This document shows, in pieces, positions 36,750 to 46,976 of a stretch of DNA of 55,655 bases (the stretch's first letter is position 1; every line of letters starts with the position of its first letter). Source of the DNA: Salipiger bermudensis HTCC2601. GTDB lineage: Bacteria > Pseudomonadota > Alphaproteobacteria > Rhodobacterales > Rhodobacteraceae. Position numbers and translations under genes: made by a program. The stretch lies in NCBI RefSeq assembly GCF_000153725.1, contig NZ_DS022276.1, positions 950,804 through 1,006,458 of the forward strand, in the 5' to 3' direction. The notes under the pieces are model-generated. The model saw nothing but the letters and a program-made list of their open reading frames with translations, did not search any database and was not told the DNA's origin.

Positions 36750-37580
36750 TCACTGGCAGCCGAGGCGCCCCATCTCGGCCTCGGCCTCGGCCACCGCCGG
36801 GGTGCCGGGATAGCGCGCGCCGACCTCGGCCAGCGTCACGCAGGCCTCGTTGACGCTCTGCAGCGCACCAAGCGCGGTGCCGAGCCGCCACAGCGCTTCC
36901 GGCGCGGCGTCGCTCTCGGGGTAGTTGGCATAGGCGTCGAGGAACCGGCGCGCCGCGGTGCGGGTGTCGCCGGTCTGATCCAGCGCCTTGCCCTCGGCCA
37001 GAAGCGCGTCAGGCTCTAGCGGGCTGCCGGGAAAGGTCTCGCGGAAGGTCGCAAACTGGTCCGCGGCGCCTTGAAAGTCACCGCTGGCGAGCGCCTCCTG
37101 CGCCCGCCGGAAGTCGTTCTGTTCGCCGATTGCGAGCTCGGCCCCGCCACCATTCGAAGGCTGAGCGGGCGCCGGGGCCGGCGCCGGGGCACCGGTCGAG
37201 GGCGCCTGCCCGCCAAGCAGCGGCGTGTCGCCGAGGCTGCCGATGTCGCAGGCAGGCTCGAGCTCGCAGAGGCGGAACTCGAGATCGCCGATGCGGTTGC
37301 TGCCGTCCTGCACCACCACGTCGACGCGGTGCTGCAGTTCCTCGGCCAACGCGGTGACGCGTTGCAGCTCGGTCTCGATGATGTTGACGCGGTCGAGCGT
37401 GCTGCCGCTTACCTGTACGCCGCTCGTGCCCGTGGTGTTGAGCTCCTGCTGAAGGCGCAGGAGCTCTCCCTTGAGCAGAGAGAGATCCTGCCGGATGTCG
37501 GCCAGGGTTTCACTGTCCTGGGCCGGCGCGGACGTGGCCGCGGCGAGACCGAAACAGAGGGCAAGAACGGCGAGGCGCAT
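36750..37580 (-). CDS. cpoB: Tol-Pal system protein YbgF/CpoB
   Basis: A 276-residue periplasmic protein. Signal peptide MRLAVLALCFGLAAATSAPAQ; then a trimerising coiled coil (about residues 25-85, DIRQDLSLLKGELLRLQQEL); a Pro/Ala-rich linker (about 125-145); then three TPR repeats (about 150-270, including ALASGDFQGAADQFATFRE and ASGDF-type spacing). CpoB links Tol-Pal to peptidoglycan synthesis during division. I take ATG 37580 because it starts the signal peptide; a longer frame from 37643 lies within the pal gap. It is 6 nt downstream of pal and 10 nt before tilS. Confidence 0.92.
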   Translation of the reverse strand: MRLAVLALCFGLAAATSAPAQDSETLADIRQDLSLLKGELLRLQQELNTTGTSGVQVSGSTLDRVNIIETELQRVTALAEELQHRVDVVVQDGSNRIGDLEFRLCELEPACDIGSLGDTPLLGGQAPSTGAPAPAPAPAQPSNGGGAELAIGEQNDFRRAQEALASGDFQGAADQFATFRETFPGSPLEPDALLAEGKALDQTGDTRTAARRFLDAYANYPESDAAPEALWRLGTALGALQSVNEACVTLAEVGARYPGTPAVAEAEAEMGRLGCQ

Positions 37581-37585
37581 GGTGG

Positions 37586-38110
37586 TCAGCTCCCGAGACC
37601 CATGGAGATCACGGTGACGGCGCGGCGGTTCTTGGCGTAGCACGACTCCTCCGAACAGATCTCGACCGGACGCTCCTTGCCGTAGCTGATGATCTTCAGC
37701 CGGTTCGGCGCGACGCCCTTGGAGATCAGGTACTCCATCGTTGCGTTGGCGCGGCGCGCGCCGAGCGCGATGTTGTATTCGCGGGTGCCCTGCTCGTCGG
37801 CGTGGCCCTCGATCACCGCGAGGTAGTCGGAATTGGTCATCAGCCAGCCGGCCTGCGCGTCGAGGGTCGCCTGCGCCTCGGGCGTCAGGGACGACTGGTC
37901 GACGAGGAACAACACGCGGTCGCCGATGGTCTGGTTGAAATAGGCCGGCGACTGGGGATCGTTTGCGCTGCCCGGCACGATGCCGGCATTGGCGCCGGCG
38001 CCCGCGCCGTAGCCGTCAGCACCGCTGCCGGCACCGAAACGGTCACCGCTGGTGCAGGCCGCCAGGCCAAGCGCGGCGGCGATCATCAGGGCCTTGGAAA
38101 GATATGTCAT
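37586..38110 (-). CDS. pal: peptidoglycan-associated lipoprotein Pal
   Basis: A 174-residue outer-membrane lipoprotein. The signal peptide ends in the lipobox LGLAAC, putting the lipidated cysteine at residue 19. A Gly/Ala-rich linker leads to the OmpA-like peptidoglycan-binding domain (about 65-170) with the signature IEGHADEQGTREYNIALGAR and the binding tail YGKERPVEICSEESCYAKNR. Pal anchors the outer membrane to the wall and is recycled by TolQRAB at the division site. Two A/T-rich hairpins lie between tolB and this gene. Confidence 0.96.
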   Translation of the reverse strand: MTYLSKALMIAAALGLAACTSGDRFGAGSGADGYGAGAGANAGIVPGSANDPQSPAYFNQTIGDRVLFLVDQSSLTPEAQATLDAQAGWLMTNSDYLAVIEGHADEQGTREYNIALGARRANATMEYLISKGVAPNRLKIISYGKERPVEICSEESCYAKNRRAVTVISMGLGS

Positions 38111-38180
38111 GGAACTGTCCTGCTCGTTTCTTGCCGGCAAATTATCACAGGCATGTTGGCTTGCAAATGTCGTGCGAAGA

Positions 38181-38255
38181 CCAGGATTTTTCGTCCGAAA
38201 AATCCTGGTCCCCGGTCTTCCGACCCGAAAAATCTTTCGAAGAAGATTTTTCGGG
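38181..38255. repeat. paired hairpins between tolB and pal
   Basis: Two adjacent inverted repeats: CCAGGATTTTTCG (38181-38193) with CGAAAAATCCTGG (38196-38208), and CCCGAAAAATCTT (38224-38236) with AAGATTTTTCGGG (38243-38255). Both are perfect 13-bp stems with the same GAAAAATC core. They could attenuate tolB-to-pal transcription or stabilise mRNA ends, or be copies of a dispersed palindrome. Confidence 0.7.
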
Positions 38256-38263
38256 CGCCTTGG

Positions 38264-39604
38264 TCACTGCAGCGGGCCCCAGCTCGGGTCCGACGCGCCA
38301 TCGGGGGTGCGCACCCGGGTCAGCTTCCGCCCCGCCACGTCGACGCTGTAGAGCGAGGAGGTGCCGCTTGCGCCCTGGGTCTCACGCGAGAACATCAGCA
38401 CCCGGCCATTGGGCGCCCAGGTCGGACCCTCGTCGAGATGCGAGGCCGTGAGCAGGCGCTCTTCGCTGCCGTCAGTGCGCATCACGCCGATGTGGAAACG
38501 GCCCTGGTTCTGCTTGGTGAAGGCGATGAGATCGCCGCGCGGCGACCACACCGGCGTGCCGTACCGCCCCTGCCCGAAACTGATCCGCGTCGGCTCACCA
38601 CCGCTGGCCGGCATGACGTAGAGCTGCTGGCTGCCCGAGCGGTCGCTTTCGAACACGATGCGGCTGCCGTCGGGAGAAAAGCTCGGCGCCGTCTCGATCG
38701 CGGGGGTAAAGGTCAGCTGGGTGGTGCTGCCGCTGGCGAGATCGCGCATGTAGATGTCGGTGTTGGACCCGGAGGTCACCGAGTAGACCACCTTGCTGCC
38801 ATCGGGCGAGAAGCGTGGCGCGAAGCTCATGACTCCGCCGCCGGCCGACATGATCTGGCTCTGCACCGCGCCCACGTTGAGCACATGCACCCGCGGCTCA
38901 CCAGATTCGTAGCTGGTATAGAGCACCCGCTCGCCATTGGGCGAGAATCTCGGCGCCAGCACGATGGAACGGCTGTCGGTCAGGTACTGCACGTTGGCGC
39001 CGTCGTAATCCATGATCGCGAGGCGCTTGGCGCGCTGGTCCTTGGGGCCGCTTTCGGAGACGAAGACCACGCGGCTGTCGAAATAGCCGCTCTCGCCGGT
39101 GAGGCGCGAATAGACCTGGTCGGCCACCTTGTGGGCCAGCCGGCGCCAGCCGTCGGAGGTGGCGGCGAACTGCATGCCGTCACCAAGCTCGGTGCCGGCG
39201 AACACGTCCCAGATGCGGAACTTCACCGTGACCCGACCATTCTGCTCCGAGACCGCGCCGGTCAGCAGCACCAGCGCGTTGATCGCCTTCCAGTCGGCGA
39301 ACTGCACCGGGCTCTCGAACGAGGTGATGCGGCTGATATGGGCGTCGCGCGGAATCTCGCGGAAGAGGCCCGTGCCGGTCAGGTCATCGGCGATCACCTG
39401 GGTAATCTGCTCGGCATATTGCTGCGCGCCCGGCGTCTCGGCGACGAAACTCGGCACCGCGTAGGCCATGGGCTCGATGGTGCCCTCGGTGATCTCGATC
39501 CGCAGCGGACCTCCCTGCGCCTGCGCCGCATTAGGCAGCGCCAGTCCCAGCGCCGCCACGAGGGCGAGGCCCAGGACCATTGCCTGCGCCAAAACCTGTT
39601 TCAT
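38264..39604 (-). CDS. tolB: Tol-Pal system beta-propeller TolB
   Basis: A 446-residue periplasmic protein. Signal peptide (about residues 1-30, ending NAAQA), an N-terminal alpha/beta domain (about 35-155) and a six-bladed WD40-like propeller (about 170-440) with repeated FSPDGS blades such as [20 protein letters not shown] and [12 protein letters not shown]. TolB binds Pal and releases it from peptidoglycan. I start at ATG 39604; a longer frame from 39781 has no signal-peptide logic. Confidence 0.95.
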   Translation of the reverse strand: MKQVLAQAMVLGLALVAALGLALPNAAQAQGGPLRIEITEGTIEPMAYAVPSFVAETPGAQQYAEQITQVIADDLTGTGLFREIPRDAHISRITSFESPVQFADWKAINALVLLTGAVSEQNGRVTVKFRIWDVFAGTELGDGMQFAATSDGWRRLAHKVADQVYSRLTGESGYFDSRVVFVSESGPKDQRAKRLAIMDYDGANVQYLTDSRSIVLAPRFSPNGERVLYTSYESGEPRVHVLNVGAVQSQIMSAGGGVMSFAPRFSPDGSKVVYSVTSGSNTDIYMRDLASGSTTQLTFTPAIETAPSFSPDGSRIVFESDRSGSQQLYVMPASGGEPTRISFGQGRYGTPVWSPRGDLIAFTKQNQGRFHIGVMRTDGSEERLLTASHLDEGPTWAPNGRVLMFSRETQGASGTSSLYSVDVAGRKLTRVRTPDGASDPSWGPLQ

Positions 39605-39729
39605 TCCAAAGCTCCCCTTGCCGGACCGGCCTCTGCTCGTGCCGTCCATGTGGTCAGGATAGTGCGTTGCGGCGGCGGGAACAGCCAAGTTCCGCCGCCG
39701 CCATGGGCGAGACCTTGCCGGTCGCATGA

Positions 39730-40917
39730 TCATCGCAGCCTCATGTCGTCGGGATTGAAGGTCATCTCGATCTGCTTCCACTGGTCGTACTTGTCCTGCG
39801 GCAGCTGGTAGCCGTCGCCCTGGCAGCGCAGGATCGCGCGCCGTGCCGCCTGGAAGGCGGTGTCGGCAGCCGAGGCGCTGCCGCCTTCTGAGCCGATCAG
39901 GCGCAGGCTCGAGCTAACCACGCGGCCCGAGGGCTCCATCTCCATGCCCACGGTCACCGTGACGCTGGCCGCCTCGCTGCCCACGTCGACGATCCAGCAG
40001 CGCTGAACGGCGATGCGCAGCGCATCCTGCTCGCCACGGGTCAGCGGCGGACCAGCAGGCGTGTCGGATTGCGTCGGGGCCCCGCCCCCCAGCGCCTCCG
40101 CAATGGCGGCGTCGACGGCGGAGTCGGTCGATTGCGACGGCGCAGGCTCGGGCTCAGCCTCGGGCGCGCTCGGTGTCGCGGGCGCAGGCTGCGGCTCCGG
40201 TTCCGGCTCGGGGGTCGGCTGCGCGGTGGCGATGTCGCGCGGACGCGGGCGCGGACGCACCGAGGCGGGCGGCGCCGAGGCGGGCTCTTCGGCCTCGGTC
40301 ACGATTTCGGTCGCGGTTTCGGGCGGCGCGGTCGCTTCCTGCGCCTCCTCGGCCACGTCGGGGCTGTCGGCCTCTTCCTGCGCCGCCTCCTGAACCTCCT
40401 CGGCCTCGGTCACGTCGGGCTCGGACGGCGCGACCGGCTCGGGCGCCACGCGGGGCGCCGGACGCGGCACCGGGCGGGTGGCGCTTTCGGGCGCAGAGAC
40501 CTCCGGCACCGCCTCGGCAGCGGGCGGCAGCGGGTCCGGCTCGGGTTCGGGCACAGGTTCTGGCTCTGGCGCCGGCTGCGGCGCCGGGTCAGGTTCGGGC
40601 TGCGGCGCGGGCTCGGGGGCCGGCGCCTCGGGCACAGGCTGCGGCTCCGGCGTCGGCTGCGGTTCCGGCTGGGGTGCGGGTTCCGGGGTTGGTTCGGGCT
40701 GCGGCGCAGGCTCCGGCGCCTCGACCGGGGCGGTCACCTCGGTCTGCACCTCGGGCGCCTGCGCGGCATCGACCATGGCCGAGAACTCCGCCTCCGAGAT
40801 CACCGACACGTTCGAGACCTCGAACTCCGGCGGATCCGGACGGAACACGTTGCCGACCAGCAGCCACAACAGCACCAGGGCGTGCGCCCCGGCGGATATG
40901 GAGAAACTCCTGCGCAA
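39730..40917 (-). CDS. tolA: TolA, Pro/Glu/Ala-rich force transducer
   Basis: A 395-residue inner-membrane protein. One N-terminal helix (about residues 7-25, [17 protein letters not shown]) anchors it. Residues about 70-265 are a long Pro-Glu-Ala-Gln linker built from imperfect PEPAPQPEP units, which spans the periplasm. The C-terminal domain (about 280-390, including [19 protein letters not shown]) has the TolA/TonB-like fold that binds TolB and Pal. The linker is Pro-rich rather than the Ala/Lys helix of E. coli TolA, as in other alphaproteobacteria. It is 10 nt downstream of tolR. Confidence 0.92.
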   Translation of the reverse strand: MRRSFSISAGAHALVLLWLLVGNVFRPDPPEFEVSNVSVISEAEFSAMVDAAQAPEVQTEVTAPVEAPEPAPQPEPTPEPAPQPEPQPTPEPQPVPEAPAPEPAPQPEPDPAPQPAPEPEPVPEPEPDPLPPAAEAVPEVSAPESATRPVPRPAPRVAPEPVAPSEPDVTEAEEVQEAAQEEADSPDVAEEAQEATAPPETATEIVTEAEEPASAPPASVRPRPRPRDIATAQPTPEPEPEPQPAPATPSAPEAEPEPAPSQSTDSAVDAAIAEALGGGAPTQSDTPAGPPLTRGEQDALRIAVQRCWIVDVGSEAASVTVTVGMEMEPSGRVVSSSLRLIGSEGGSASAADTAFQAARRAILRCQGDGYQLPQDKYDQWKQIEMTFNPDDMRLR

Positions 40918-40927
40918 TCAGGCCCCC

Positions 40928-41410
40928 TCAGCCGCCGTCCGCGCCGTCGAGCGCCGGACCACCGCTATCGGTGACAAGTCCGATCGAGGAAAAGCCGCCG
41001 CGGTTCAGCGCGCCCATGACCTGCGCCACCGTCTGGTAGGGCACCGCCCCGTCGGCGCGCAGGAAGATGCGGTCGTCGGCCCGTTCCACGGCGATGGCAC
41101 GGAGGCGGTTGACCAGCTCGTCCATCTCGACCTCGGTGGTCATGATCGTCACGGTGCCGTCGGCGGTGATCGTCACCGCGAGCGGCTCCTCGGTCTCGGA
41201 GGGCAGCGAGCTGGCCGCCGTCTTGGGCAGCTCGACCGGCACACCCACGGTCAGCAAAGGCGCGGCGACCATGAAGATGATCAGCAGCACCAGCATCACG
41301 TCGACCATCGGCGTGACGTTGATCTCGGCCATGGGCTGCGATCTGCCGCCGCTGCGGCGCCGCCGGCGTCCGCCGCCGCCTCCGCCCGATTTCATCACCC
41401 CTCCGCCCAT
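40928..41410 (-). CDS. tolR: TolR (ExbD/TolR family)
   Basis: A 160-residue inner-membrane protein with one helix (about residues 32-52), preceded by a Gly/Arg-rich N-terminus (GGGGGGRRRRRSGGR) and AEINVTPMVDVMLVLLIIFM. The Asp in MVDVMLVLL is the conserved proton-path residue. The periplasmic domain follows (about 60-150). A shorter start at 41395 (MKSGGGG) is also possible. It is 3 nt downstream of tolQ. With TolQ it converts proton flow into TolA movement. Confidence 0.94.
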   Translation of the reverse strand: MGGGVMKSGGGGGGRRRRRSGGRSQPMAEINVTPMVDVMLVLLIIFMVAAPLLTVGVPVELPKTAASSLPSETEEPLAVTITADGTVTIMTTEVEMDELVNRLRAIAVERADDRIFLRADGAVPYQTVAQVMGALNRGGFSSIGLVTDSGGPALDGADGG

Positions 41411-41413
41411 GGA

Positions 41414-42109
41414 TCAGGCGTCCAGCTGGCGCGAGAGGATGGTGGAGAACTCGTCGGCGAAGGCCTCGTAGCCCGAGATGATGCGGTCGGCATCGGCAGA
41501 GAGCTTGTTGTAGAAGATCACTGCCGGGATCGCCGCGACGAGGCCCAGCGCGGTGGCGAACAGCGCCTCGGCGATGCCGGGCGCCACGACCACCAGCGAG
41601 GTGTCCTGCTGGGCAGCAATCTCGATGAAAGCGTGCATGATGCCCCAGACGGTCCCGAACAGGCCGACGAAAGGCGCGGTGGAGCCGACGGTGGCCAGCA
41701 CCGGCAGGCCGCGCTGCAGATCCTCGGATTCCTTCTGGATCGCCACGTCCATGGAGCGGTCGATGCGGGCATGAGCCCCGGCGATCAGCCCGCCATCGTC
41801 GCGATGCGAGCGGCGCCACTCGGTCATGCCGGCGGCGAAGACGCGCTGCGCGCGCCCCTTGGGCTCGGGCCCGATCTGGTCATAGAGTTCGTCGAGCGGT
41901 TCGCCGGACCAGAAGGCGCGGTCGAACTTCGCCGCCTCGCGGCGAGCGGCGCGGTAGCTGACGATCTTTTCGACGATGATCGCCCAGCCCCAGACCGATG
42001 CCAGCACCAGCATCAGCATCACCAGTTTCACCGTCAGGGTGGCGCGTGCGAACAGCCCCCACATGGAGAAGTCGATCTCCTGCGCGAGCTGGAGGGTTTG
42101 TGGATCCAT
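41414..42109 (-). CDS. tolQ: TolQ (MotA/TolQ/ExbB family)
   Basis: A 231-residue protein with three membrane helices (about residues 17-40, 138-160 and 172-192) and the MotA/ExbB signature region LPVLATVGSTAPFVGLFGTV and VVAPGIAEALFATALGLVAA. The large cytoplasmic loop lies between helices 1 and 2. ATG 42109 (MDPQTLQL) is chosen; an in-frame ATG slightly upstream (MRKSRLMD) is possible. TolQ forms the stator with TolR. Confidence 0.95.
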   Translation of the reverse strand: MDPQTLQLAQEIDFSMWGLFARATLTVKLVMLMLVLASVWGWAIIVEKIVSYRAARREAAKFDRAFWSGEPLDELYDQIGPEPKGRAQRVFAAGMTEWRRSHRDDGGLIAGAHARIDRSMDVAIQKESEDLQRGLPVLATVGSTAPFVGLFGTVWGIMHAFIEIAAQQDTSLVVVAPGIAEALFATALGLVAAIPAVIFYNKLSADADRIISGYEAFADEFSTILSRQLDA

Positions 42110-42267
42110 TAGCCTGCTCTTCCTCATCGGGCCCGTGTGCACTGGGCTCTCGTTAGCGACGATTGTAGCGGATTTGCAGGGAGAACGCCAACACATTGGC
42201 GTCATCAGGGCCGCGAAAGCCCTTTGTAACAGGGTTTTGACGGCGCATCTCCGCCGAGCGGGCGGCC

Positions 42268-42657
42268 TTAGTGCACCTTGCGGCGCAGCTCCTGAGGCAG
42301 CCGCGTCGGCTGGCCGTCCAGCGTCATCGAGACCAGCGTCACCTCGGCGGTGAACAGCGCCTCGCCGGCGCGCTGCACCTCCTGGTGAAGCACCAGCCGC
42401 ACGCCGCTGACCGACTGTACCCGGGTCTGCACCACCAGCTCGTCGTCGAACCGGGCCGAGGCGCGGAAATCGGCCTCGATGCGGCGGATCACGAAGACCA
42501 CGCCCTCGTGCTCGCGCAGGGCGTTCTGGTCGATGCCCATGCCCTTGACCCATTCCGAGCGCGCGCGCTCGATGAACTTGAGGTAATTGGCGTGGTAGAC
42601 GATCCCCGCCATGTCGGTGTCTTCGTAATAGACCCGGACCGGAAACTCATGCTGCAT
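42268..42657 (-). CDS. ybgC: Tol-Pal-associated acyl-CoA thioesterase YbgC
   Basis: A 129-residue 4-hydroxybenzoyl-CoA-type hotdog thioesterase. The catalytic motif is YYEDTDMAGIVYHANYLKFI (about residues 9-28) with the conserved Asp. Members cleave short-chain or phospholipid-derived acyl-CoA. It is the first gene of the tol-pal cluster, 158 nt before tolQ on the same strand, as in many proteobacteria. Confidence 0.94.
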   Translation of the reverse strand: MQHEFPVRVYYEDTDMAGIVYHANYLKFIERARSEWVKGMGIDQNALREHEGVVFVIRRIEADFRASARFDDELVVQTRVQSVSGVRLVLHQEVQRAGEALFTAEVTLVSMTLDGQPTRLPQELRRKVH

Positions 42658-42734
42658 CTGTCGGCTCCCCTGGCTCGCGCCGCGACCCTATGCTCAGGTT
42701 GCCCGCCGCGCAAGCATCGGGAGGGCAAGGGCTT

Positions 42735-43763
42735 TTAGCGCCGGTTGCTGAGCCACGCGAGGCGCACGAAGCCGCGCTCGACCAGCGCCATCGCCGGCGC
42801 CCGCTGGCCCGCGGAGCGGATCGAGAGATCGGTGTCCATCAGCATGCCCAGCGCCGCCTCGAGCCGGTCGGCGGACCAGTTCTGCGCCTGCCGCAGCATC
42901 CGGTCGCGGCGCGGCCCGAAGAGCGGCGGGCGCAGGCGCTGCACCCCCGCCTGCGGGCCGCCCTGCGCCGAGGCCAGCGCGTAGAGCACCCGGAAGTGGC
43001 GCATCGCCATGATCAGCAGCGTCACCGGGTTGACCCCCTGCCCCTCGAGCCGCTGCACCAGCGGCCCGATCTCGGCGCTTCGGCCCTCGGCCACCACGTT
43101 GAGGATGTCGTCGAGCTCGGCCTCGATCGAGGCCGGCGCGCAAAGCGCCACCTCGTCCGGGGTCAGCGGTTCGGGGTCGTCGAGCTTGTAGAGCGCGACC
43201 TTCTCGAGCACCTGCCGGAAATCGCCCGGATCCAGCGCCCGGGCCAGCCCCTCGAGCGCATCGAAGGCGGCGCGGTCGACCTGTTCGAGACCCGCCTTCC
43301 TGAGCGCTGCCTCGATCTCGTCGCGGCCTGGCGGGTCGGAATAGATGCCGATGGAAAAGGCGTTGTGAAAGCCTTCGAAGAGCTTGCGCAGCTTGGATTT
43401 CGCGGCCAGCTGCCCGGCGGTGACGATGATCTGGGCATCGCCCTCGCGCCACTCGTCGAGCGCCGTCTTGATCACGTCCGTCAGGCCATCCGTGGCGTCC
43501 TCGACAAAGGCCACCCGGGGTCCGGGAAAGAAGCCCTGCGACTTGATTGCGTCGAGCAGCATGGCGCTATCACGGCGCAGCTCGCTGGCGGGAATGCGGG
43601 TGAGGCGCATCTCGGCCTCGCCCTCCGGGCCCACCAGCGCGCCGATGACTTCCTGCCGGCGATGGGCGACGCGCATCGCGTCCTCGCCGAAGAGCAGCAC
43701 CCCCGCGCGCGACGGGTCGGGCTTGCGGAAGAAAGCCTGTGCGTCGCGCCCGGTGAGCTTCAT
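42735..43763 (-). CDS. holA: DNA polymerase III delta subunit
   Basis: A 342-residue clamp-loader subunit. The N-terminal AAA+-like domain (about residues 15-140) includes GVLLFGEDAMRVAHRRQEVI and the clamp-opening region, with no functional P-loop as usual for delta. The C-terminal collar (about 215-340) includes LLIMAMRHFRVLYALASAQG. It opens the beta clamp. It overlaps lptE by 4 nt (ATGA), the conserved leuS-lptE-holA order. Confidence 0.93.
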   Translation of the reverse strand: MKLTGRDAQAFFRKPDPSRAGVLLFGEDAMRVAHRRQEVIGALVGPEGEAEMRLTRIPASELRRDSAMLLDAIKSQGFFPGPRVAFVEDATDGLTDVIKTALDEWREGDAQIIVTAGQLAAKSKLRKLFEGFHNAFSIGIYSDPPGRDEIEAALRKAGLEQVDRAAFDALEGLARALDPGDFRQVLEKVALYKLDDPEPLTPDEVALCAPASIEAELDDILNVVAEGRSAEIGPLVQRLEGQGVNPVTLLIMAMRHFRVLYALASAQGGPQAGVQRLRPPLFGPRRDRMLRQAQNWSADRLEAALGMLMDTDLSIRSAGQRAPAMALVERGFVRLAWLSNRR

Positions 43764-44245
43764 TGCGGCAGCATGTCCGCGTCGAGCAGCAGCCGGTCGA
43801 TGACCTGATCGGCAAGGATCACCATCAGGCGACGGCGCGCGTCGCGCTCGGCGGCCTGCGTGGCGGCTGTGGAGCCGGTGGCGGAGTAGCCGGTGAAGGC
43901 GTCGGTCTGGCCCGAGATCAGCACCTCTTCGCTGCCCACGAAGCCCAGGCTGTAGGTTGCCCGGCCGGTGAGCTGGTAGCGGGTGGTCTGGCCGTCGGCC
44001 AGCGAACCGAGCCCGTTCGAGGTCACGTCGATCGAGCGGTTCAGCATGTAGGGCCCAGAGGCGCGGCCAAGCCGTTCCTCGAAGCGCGCATTGAAATCAT
44101 AGGTGTAGCGTCGGTCTGGCTCGGGCAGGGCCACGGCGTTCAGCAGCTGGCCACCGCCGCCCTGAGGCCCGTAGACCGGCGTGAACCCGCAGCCCGCGAG
44201 GGCTGCGAGCGAGATCAGGAAGGTTCTGCGATCAGGCAACCACAT
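43760..44245 (-). CDS. lptE: LPS-assembly lipoprotein LptE
   Basis: A 161-residue outer-membrane lipoprotein that plugs LptD and helps insert lipopolysaccharide. The signal peptide [19 protein letters not shown] ends in a lipobox with Cys at residue 19, then GFTPVYGP, the usual opening for alphaproteobacterial LptE. I choose ATG 44245 because it gives a proper signal peptide; an ATG at 44266 would add seven residues. It overlaps leuS by 14 nt and holA by 4 nt. Confidence 0.9.
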   Translation of the reverse strand: MWLPDRRTFLISLAALAGCGFTPVYGPQGGGGQLLNAVALPEPDRRYTYDFNARFEERLGRASGPYMLNRSIDVTSNGLGSLADGQTTRYQLTGRATYSLGFVGSEEVLISGQTDAFTGYSATGSTAATQAAERDARRRLMVILADQVIDRLLLDADMLPQ

Positions 44246-46802
44246 TGACGATCCGGCCCGGGACAACGATCAGCTTCTTCGGCGCGGCCCCCTGCAGGGT
44301 CCGTTCCACAGCTTCATGCGCCAGCACGAGTTTTTCAATCTCTTCCTTGGCCATGTCCTTGGGCACGGTCAGCTCGCCGCGGCGCTTGCCGTTGACCTGG
44401 ATCGGCAGGGTCACGGTGTCCTCGACCAGCATCGCCTCGTCGGCCTCGGGCCATGCCGCATCCGCGATCAGCCCCTCGCCACCCAGCAGCTGCCAGATCT
44501 CTTCCGAGAGGTGCGGCGTCATCGGCGACATCAGCTGCGCCAGAACCTTGGCAGCCTGGGTCTTGGCCTCTGTGCCGGCGCGCGACTTGGTCAGCGCGTT
44601 GGTGAAGGCATAGAGCCGGGCGATGGCGGCGTTGAAGCCGAAGCTCTCGACGCCCATGGTCACGTCGTGGATCGCCTTGTGCATCTCGCGCAGCAGCGCC
44701 TCGTCCTCACCGGTCGGCGGCACGTCGCCCGCCGCGATCTCGGCGCAGGCGCGGTAAACGCGGGAGAGGTGCTTGTTGGCGGCCTCGGCCCCCGACGCGG
44801 TCCATTCGACGTCGCGCTCCGGCGGGCTGTCCGACAGCACGAACCAGCGCGCGGTGTCGGCGCCGTACTGTCCGATGATGGCCACCGGGTCGACGACGTT
44901 GTTCTTCGACTTCGACATCTTGGCCGAGGGGATGATCTCGACCTCGGTGCCGTCCTCGAGGAAGCCCCTGCCGTCGCGCAGTTCCACCGCCTCGGGGTAG
45001 TGATAGACCGGACGGCCCTCGGCGCTCTTGGTCTGGTAGATCGCGTGGGTCACCATGCCCTGCGTGAAGAGCGCGTTGAACGGCTCCTTGCACTTCTCCG
45101 GCAGGTGGCCGGTGAGGTGCATCGCCCGGGCAAAGAAGCGCGAGTAGAGCAGGTGCAGGATCGCGTGTTCGATGCCGCCGATATACTGGTCGACATTCAT
45201 CCAGTACGCGGCCTCCTCGGGATCGACGGGGGTGTCGGCATCCGGCGAGGTGAAGCGGGCGAAGTACCACGAGCTGTCGACGAAAGTGTCCATCGTGTCG
45301 GTCTCGCGCCGGGCGGGCGCGCCGCAGGACGGACAGGCACAATCGCGCCAGTCCGGGTGACGGTCGAGCGGGTTGCCGGGGATCGAGAAGTCGATCGGCT
45401 TGCCACCCTCGTCATAGGGCAGCTGGATCGGAAGGTTTTCCTTCTTCTCCGGCACCACGCCGCAGGCCTCGCAATGCACCACCGGGATCGGGCAGCCCCA
45501 GTAGCGCTGGCGGCTCAGGCCCCAATCGCGCAGGCGGTACTTGGTGACGCCGTGGCCGACGCCATTCTCTTCGCAGAACGCAACGGCCGCGTTGACCGCC
45601 TCGTCGCCGGTCTGGACCTCTTCGCCCGCCACGAGACGGGTGTAGCGGACCTTTTCCGATTTTTGCGGCACGAAGGGCTCGGCGGAGATGTCGATCTCGC
45701 CTTCGAGCGGCACGAAGGTCTCGACGATCGGCAGGCCATACTTGGTGGCGAACTCGTGGTCGCGCGCGTCGTGGCCCGGGCAGCCGAAGATCGCGCCGGT
45801 GCCGTAATCCATCAGAATGAAGTTGGCGACATAGACCGGCAGCTCGACCGAGGTGTCAAACGGGTGGCGCACGGTGATTCCGGTGTCGAAGCCGCGCTTC
45901 TCGGCTTTCTCGAGCTCTTCCTCGGAGGTGCCCATGCGGCGGCACTCGGCGACGAACTCGGCCAGCTCGGGATTGTCCTTCTCGAGCGTGCGGGCGAGCG
46001 GGTGATCCGGCGAGATGCCGACAAAGCTCGCGCCCAGCAGCGTGTCGGGGCGGGTGGTGTAAACCTCGATGCGGTCAAAGCCCTCGGGGGCATCGACGGT
46101 CGAGAAGGCGAACTCGAGCCCGCGCGAGCGGCCGATCCAGTTGGCCTGCATCAGCTTGACCTTGGCGGGCCAGTCGTCGAGCCCGTCGAGCGCATCCAGC
46201 AGCTCGCCGGAGAAGTCCGAGATCTTGAAGAACCACTGGGTGAGCTCCTTGCGCTCGACCAGCGCGCCCGAGCGCCAGCCGCGGCCGTTCTCGACCTGCT
46301 CGTTGGCCAGCACGGTCATGTCGACCGGATCCCAGTTCACCACGGCGTTCTTGCGGTAGACGAGGCCCGCCTCGAGCATGTCGAGGAACAGCCCCTGCTG
46401 CTGGCCGTAATAATCCGGGTCACAGGTGGCGAACATGCGCGACCAGTCGAGCCCGAAGCCAAGCGGCTTCATCTGCTCGACCATCGTGTCGATGTTGGAA
46501 TAGGTCCAGTCCTTGGGGTGGCCGCCCGACGCCATCGCGGCGTTCTCGGCCGGCATCCCGAAGGCGTCAAAGCCCATCGGGTGCAGCACGTTGAAGCCAT
46601 TCTGCTTCTTGTAGCGCGCGATCACGTCGCCCATCGTGTAGTTGCGCACATGGCCGATATGGATGCGCCCCGACGGGTAGGGGAACATCTCGAGCACGTA
46701 GTATTTCGGCTTGTCGGCGGTGCGGGTGGCCTTGAAGGTCAGGGCCTCATCCCATGCGGCCTGCCATTTCGGCTCGATCGTGGCGGGGTCGTAACGCGAC
46801 AT
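44232..46802 (-). CDS. leuS: leucyl-tRNA synthetase
   Basis: An 856-residue class I synthetase. HIGH motif as HIGH in [15 protein letters not shown] (residues about 48-51), KMSKS in [16 protein letters not shown] (about 620), the CP1 editing domain between them (about 220-415) with [16 protein letters not shown], and the C-terminal anticodon and tRNA-binding regions. It charges tRNA-Leu and edits mischarged species. It is the first gene of the leuS-lptE-holA run and divergent from the glycosyltransferase. Confidence 0.97.
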   Translation of the reverse strand: MSRYDPATIEPKWQAAWDEALTFKATRTADKPKYYVLEMFPYPSGRIHIGHVRNYTMGDVIARYKKQNGFNVLHPMGFDAFGMPAENAAMASGGHPKDWTYSNIDTMVEQMKPLGFGLDWSRMFATCDPDYYGQQQGLFLDMLEAGLVYRKNAVVNWDPVDMTVLANEQVENGRGWRSGALVERKELTQWFFKISDFSGELLDALDGLDDWPAKVKLMQANWIGRSRGLEFAFSTVDAPEGFDRIEVYTTRPDTLLGASFVGISPDHPLARTLEKDNPELAEFVAECRRMGTSEEELEKAEKRGFDTGITVRHPFDTSVELPVYVANFILMDYGTGAIFGCPGHDARDHEFATKYGLPIVETFVPLEGEIDISAEPFVPQKSEKVRYTRLVAGEEVQTGDEAVNAAVAFCEENGVGHGVTKYRLRDWGLSRQRYWGCPIPVVHCEACGVVPEKKENLPIQLPYDEGGKPIDFSIPGNPLDRHPDWRDCACPSCGAPARRETDTMDTFVDSSWYFARFTSPDADTPVDPEEAAYWMNVDQYIGGIEHAILHLLYSRFFARAMHLTGHLPEKCKEPFNALFTQGMVTHAIYQTKSAEGRPVYHYPEAVELRDGRGFLEDGTEVEIIPSAKMSKSKNNVVDPVAIIGQYGADTARWFVLSDSPPERDVEWTASGAEAANKHLSRVYRACAEIAAGDVPPTGEDEALLREMHKAIHDVTMGVESFGFNAAIARLYAFTNALTKSRAGTEAKTQAAKVLAQLMSPMTPHLSEEIWQLLGGEGLIADAAWPEADEAMLVEDTVTLPIQVNGKRRGELTVPKDMAKEEIEKLVLAHEAVERTLQGAAPKKLIVVPGRIVNVVA

Positions 46803-46976
46803 TTCTTATTCCCTCGGAACGGACGGGTCTCGGGCGGGGTGATAGGCGCATGGGATCGGGGCGTCCAGTGCAAGGCGACATTTCCGCAACCGACACCCCG
46901 CATCGCCGGCCCCCGGCAGCTTGCGCGGTTGGATCGCGCCCCGTCTCATGCAACAAATCGCAAAAGCCATTTCGAG

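Noticed and set aside
38181-38255. CRISPR-like repeat array between tolB and pal
   Set aside because: Only two related hairpins, no regular spacers; no CRISPR array or cas gene was seen anywhere in the window.
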